This document shows positions 61,649 through 64,000 of a stretch of 64,000 nt of DNA, one piece after another; position 1 is the stretch's first letter; every line of letters begins with the position of its first letter. A program made the position numbers and the translations under genes. Source of the stretch: Blautia sp. SC05B48 (lineage in GTDB: Bacteria > Bacillota > Clostridia > Lachnospirales > Lachnospiraceae); assembly GCF_005848555.1 (NCBI RefSeq), contig NZ_CP040518.1, positions 1,301,001 to 1,365,000 of the forward strand, read 5' to 3'. Below the pieces are notes generated by a model. It saw nothing but the letters and a program-made list of their open reading frames with translations, was not told where the DNA came from and did not search any database.

Positions 61649-62455
61649 TTACACATAGCTGTATAAACCACGTACAGAAACCTCTCCGGAATTTACTTCC
61701 TCGACTGTACCGTCTGCACGCTCTACCAGAAGCTCTCCGCCGGCATTGATCCCTCTTGCGGTCCCCTCATATGGATCATTCTGATCCAGTACACGTACCG
61801 GCTGGTTCAGATTCGCCAGCATTTTCTCATAATCCGGCTTCAGGCCGCTGAGATCCTCTGTCTGTACAAATCTCTCATAATTTTCCTCAAAATGCTCCAT
61901 CACAAGCCCGACTACCTGTGCCCTGTCAAAAGGATGTCCGCTTTCCAGATACAGAGAGGTGGCCTTGTTTGCCATTTCTTCCGGAAAGCTTTTCATATTT
62001 ACGTTAATTCCCACTCCGATAACTGCACAGCCGATCTTATCCTGCTTCATGGTCATTTCGGTTAAGATACCGCAGATCTTTTTGCGGGAAACAACAACAT
62101 CGTTAGGCCATTTGATCCCTACATCAAGTCCGATCTCTGCTACTGCCTGTGCAACTGAAAGTCCCATAACAAGTGTCAGCATCGGCGCCTTCTGCGGGGA
62201 AAATTCCGGGCAGATAAGGATACTCATAGTAATGGCACTGTCCGGCGGCGCACTCCATCGTCTTGTAAAACGTCCGCGTCCTGCGGACTGATATTCTGCC
62301 ACAAACAGCTCTCCGTGTCCTGCGCCTTCTTCCCTCCAGGCACGTTTTCCCCAGAGGTTGGTGGAATCTGTTTCTCTTGCAAAATGGACGGTTTTGCCCG
62401 CCCATTTTGTATGTGTTGCCTGTGAAATTATTTCTTCATTAAATAAATCTGACAT
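61649..62455 (-). CDS. birA: Biotin-[acetyl-CoA carboxylase] ligase
   Basis: 268 residues. VAEYQSAGRGRFTRRWSAPP (biotinyl-AMP loop), VGIKWPNDVVVSRKKICGIL. No N-terminal HTH domain, so a monofunctional ligase, not a repressor. TAATG overlap with argF. Attaches biotin to carboxylase carrier domains. Confidence 0.94.
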   Translation of the reverse strand: MSDLFNEEIISQATHTKWAGKTVHFARETDSTNLWGKRAWREEGAGHGELFVAEYQSAGRGRFTRRWSAPPDSAITMSILICPEFSPQKAPMLTLVMGLSVAQAVAEIGLDVGIKWPNDVVVSRKKICGILTEMTMKQDKIGCAVIGVGINVNMKSFPEEMANKATSLYLESGHPFDRAQVVGLVMEHFEENYERFVQTEDLSGLKPDYEKMLANLNQPVRVLDQNDPYEGTARGINAGGELLVERADGTVEEVNSGEVSVRGLYSYV

Positions 62456-63453
62456 TATTTCTCCGGCTCTCCTAATGTTGCAACGATCACAGCCTTAATG
62501 GTGTGCATACGGTTCTCAGCTTCGTCGAATACCTTGGACTGCGGAGACTCGAATACCTCGTCTGTAACCTCCATATCTGTAAGGTTGAAACGCTCGCCCA
62601 TCTCTTTTCCGATCTTTGTCTTAAGATCATGGAATGCCGGCAGACAGTGAAGGAAGATCGCCTTTTCACCGGCGTTCTCCATTACATGTCTGGTAACCTT
62701 GTATGGTGTCAGGTCGTGGATACGCTCTGTCCATACTTCGTCAGGCTCGCCCATGGATACCCATACATCTGTGTAGATGATATCCGCATCTTTTGTTCCT
62801 GCCTCCACATCCTCTGTGAGAGTGATGGTGGAACCTGCCTCTTCTGCCCACTGCTGACACTGTGCTACAAGCTCATCATTCGGGAAATATTTCTTATTGG
62901 TGCAGGCTACGAAATCAAGACCAAGCTTGGAGCATACAACCATCAGGGAGTTACCCATGTTGTAACGGGCATCACCCATGTATACAAGCTTCAGACCTTT
63001 CAGTCTGCCGAAATGCTCACGTACTGTCAGCATATCTGCAAGCATCTGTGTCGGATGATACTCGTTTGTCAGACCATTCCATACCGGTACACCTGCATGC
63101 TTCGCAAGCTCCTTAACAATATCCTGACCGAAGCCACGGTACTCGATTCCCTCATACATTCTTCCGAGAACTCTTGCAGTATCTGCAATGCTCTCCTTCT
63201 TTCCGATCTGGGAGCCTGTGGGATCCAGATAGGTAGAACCCATTCCCAGATCATGAGCTGCCACTTCGAAGGAACAGCGTGTTCTTGTGCTTGTTTTTTC
63301 AAAGATCAGAGCAATATTCTTGCCTCTGTAGTACTCATGAAGCTCTCCTGCTTTTTTCTTGGCCTTCAGATCTGCTGCAAGGTCGATCATGTAAGTAATC
63401 TCTTCCGGTGTAAAGTCTTTCAATGTCAGGAAATTTCTTCCTTTAAGATTCAT
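62455..63453 (-). CDS. argF: Ornithine carbamoyltransferase
   Basis: 332 residues. [20 protein letters not shown] (carbamoyl phosphate loop), [28 protein letters not shown] (catalytic Cys). Converts ornithine and carbamoyl phosphate to citrulline in arginine synthesis. No arginine deiminase genes nearby, so anabolic use is favoured over ArcB. Confidence 0.93.
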   Translation of the reverse strand: MNLKGRNFLTLKDFTPEEITYMIDLAADLKAKKKAGELHEYYRGKNIALIFEKTSTRTRCSFEVAAHDLGMGSTYLDPTGSQIGKKESIADTARVLGRMYEGIEYRGFGQDIVKELAKHAGVPVWNGLTNEYHPTQMLADMLTVREHFGRLKGLKLVYMGDARYNMGNSLMVVCSKLGLDFVACTNKKYFPNDELVAQCQQWAEEAGSTITLTEDVEAGTKDADIIYTDVWVSMGEPDEVWTERIHDLTPYKVTRHVMENAGEKAIFLHCLPAFHDLKTKIGKEMGERFNLTDMEVTDEVFESPQSKVFDEAENRMHTIKAVIVATLGEPEK

Positions 63454-63479
63454 AATATGTCCTCCTCACGGCTGCGGAT

Positions 63480-64000
63480 CTATTTCTGCTCTGCCGTTTT
63501 ATCTGTCATGATTTCCTTCAGGGATGTTGCCAGCCCTGCGATGCCCTGTATCTCGGACGGAATGATGATCTTCGTTGCCTTGCCGTCAGCAACCTTTGTA
63601 AGAGCCTCCAGGCTCTTCAGAGTAAGAACAGATTCATCTGCTCCTGCTTCCTTGATCATACGAAGTCCTTCTGCAGTTGCCTGCTGTACCTTAAGAACTG
63701 CCTGTGCCTGTCCTTCAGCCTCTTTGATCATACGCTCCTTCTGAGCCTCCGCATGAAGGATCGCCGCCTGCTTCTCAGCCTCAGCATCCAGGATAGCGGA
63801 CTGTTTTTTACCCTCTGCAACAAGGATTGTGGAACGTTTCTCTCCTTCTGCTTTCAGAATAGCTTCTCGTCTCTCACGCTCGGCCTTCATCTGTTTCTCC
63901 ATAGCATCCTGGATGGCTGCCGGAGGAATGATGTTCTTAAGCTCCACACGGTTAACCTTGATTCCCCATGGATCTGTAGCCACATCAAGGGACGCACGCA
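63480..64000 (-). CDS. SPFH/stomatin-like protein, 5' end beyond window
   Basis: The frame is open to base 64000. [20 protein letters not shown] is followed by an Ala/Glu/Lys coiled coil ([20 protein letters not shown]) and [13 protein letters not shown], typical of the C-terminal half of slipin/HflK-type proteins. Membrane microdomain scaffold. Upstream of argF by 26 bases. Confidence 0.9.
   Translation of the reverse strand, partial: RASLDVATDPWGIKVNRVELKNIIPPAAIQDAMEKQMKAERERREAILKAEGEKRSTILVAEGKKQSAILDAEAEKQAAILHAEAQKERMIKEAEGQAQAVLKVQQATAEGLRMIKEAGADESVLTLKSLEALTKVADGKATKIIIPSEIQGIAGLATSLKEIMTDKTAEQK

Noticed and set aside
62503..63744. 413-codon plus-strand frame opposite argF
   Set aside because: Antisense shadow of argF and the SPFH gene.
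1..64000. tRNA or rRNA genes, prophage structural genes
   Set aside because: None recognised on either strand by eye; a tRNA search program was not available.

Overview
The window comes from a low-to-moderate GC Gram-positive anaerobe, most likely a gut Lachnospiraceae (Clostridia) species. The chromosomal genes at the right (SPFH-argF-birA, DUF6145-dusB, greA-lysS), strong AGGAGG-type ribosome binding sites, a class B sortase and a Lachnospiraceae-type ICE repertoire all fit; the species cannot be fixed from sequence alone.

Region 1 (1 to about 56.2 kb) is most of an integrative and conjugative element (ICE), truncated by the left edge; no ICE integrase is seen, so it probably lies further left. 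Read from the right on the minus strand: DUF6075, DUF3970, ParA, ParB, RepA with an internal iteron array, DUF6050, an XRE regulator, two sigma-like factors, a giant thioester/Cna-B adhesin, DUF3789, PcfB, the VirD4 coupling protein, a Maff2 membrane protein, VirB6/TrbL-like, PrgI (VirB3-like), the VirB4 ATPase, sortase B, an NlpC/P60-3D cell-wall hydrolase, DUF4315, DUF4366, topoisomerase III, a 2592-aa methylase/helicase, an ArdC-like protein split by a frameshift, polyvalent YodL/DUF4316 proteins and, convergent on the plus strand at the left, the relaxase.

Region 2 is nested in region 1. A mobilizable element of about 10.5 kb (27.86-38.39 kb) with a large serine recombinase, MobA/MobL relaxase, primase-like genes, a RepA-like protein, TnpV and a lincosamide nucleotidyltransferase (lnu family) has inserted in maff2. 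Joining the two flanks at the shared ATGGC restores a 70-codon maff2 frame. Separately, a full-length group II intron (39121-41636) sits in virD4; exact splicing would restore a 645-aa coupling protein. Two transfer genes are therefore interrupted, one repairable by RNA splicing and one by element excision.

Region 3 (56.3-64 kb) is ordinary chromosome: lysS, greA, a family 2 glycosyltransferase, dusB, DUF6145, a remnant IS200/IS605-type end, birA, argF and a partial SPFH protein.

The most interesting candidate is at 1.5-2.4 kb beside the ICE relaxase: a consensus promoter, three tandem repeats of about 49 nt (two hairpins each), a strong terminator-like hairpin, then a gene for a PBECR4-like (BECR nuclease fold) protein. 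This is the architecture of a type III (RNA antitoxin) toxin-antitoxin locus, but with a toxin unlike ToxN, TenpN or CptN as I know them. Other notable points are a tnpV gene with its own Shine-Dalgarno overlapping the helicase gene out of frame, nine 23-bp iterons inside repA, and element ends that mimic the maff2 target.
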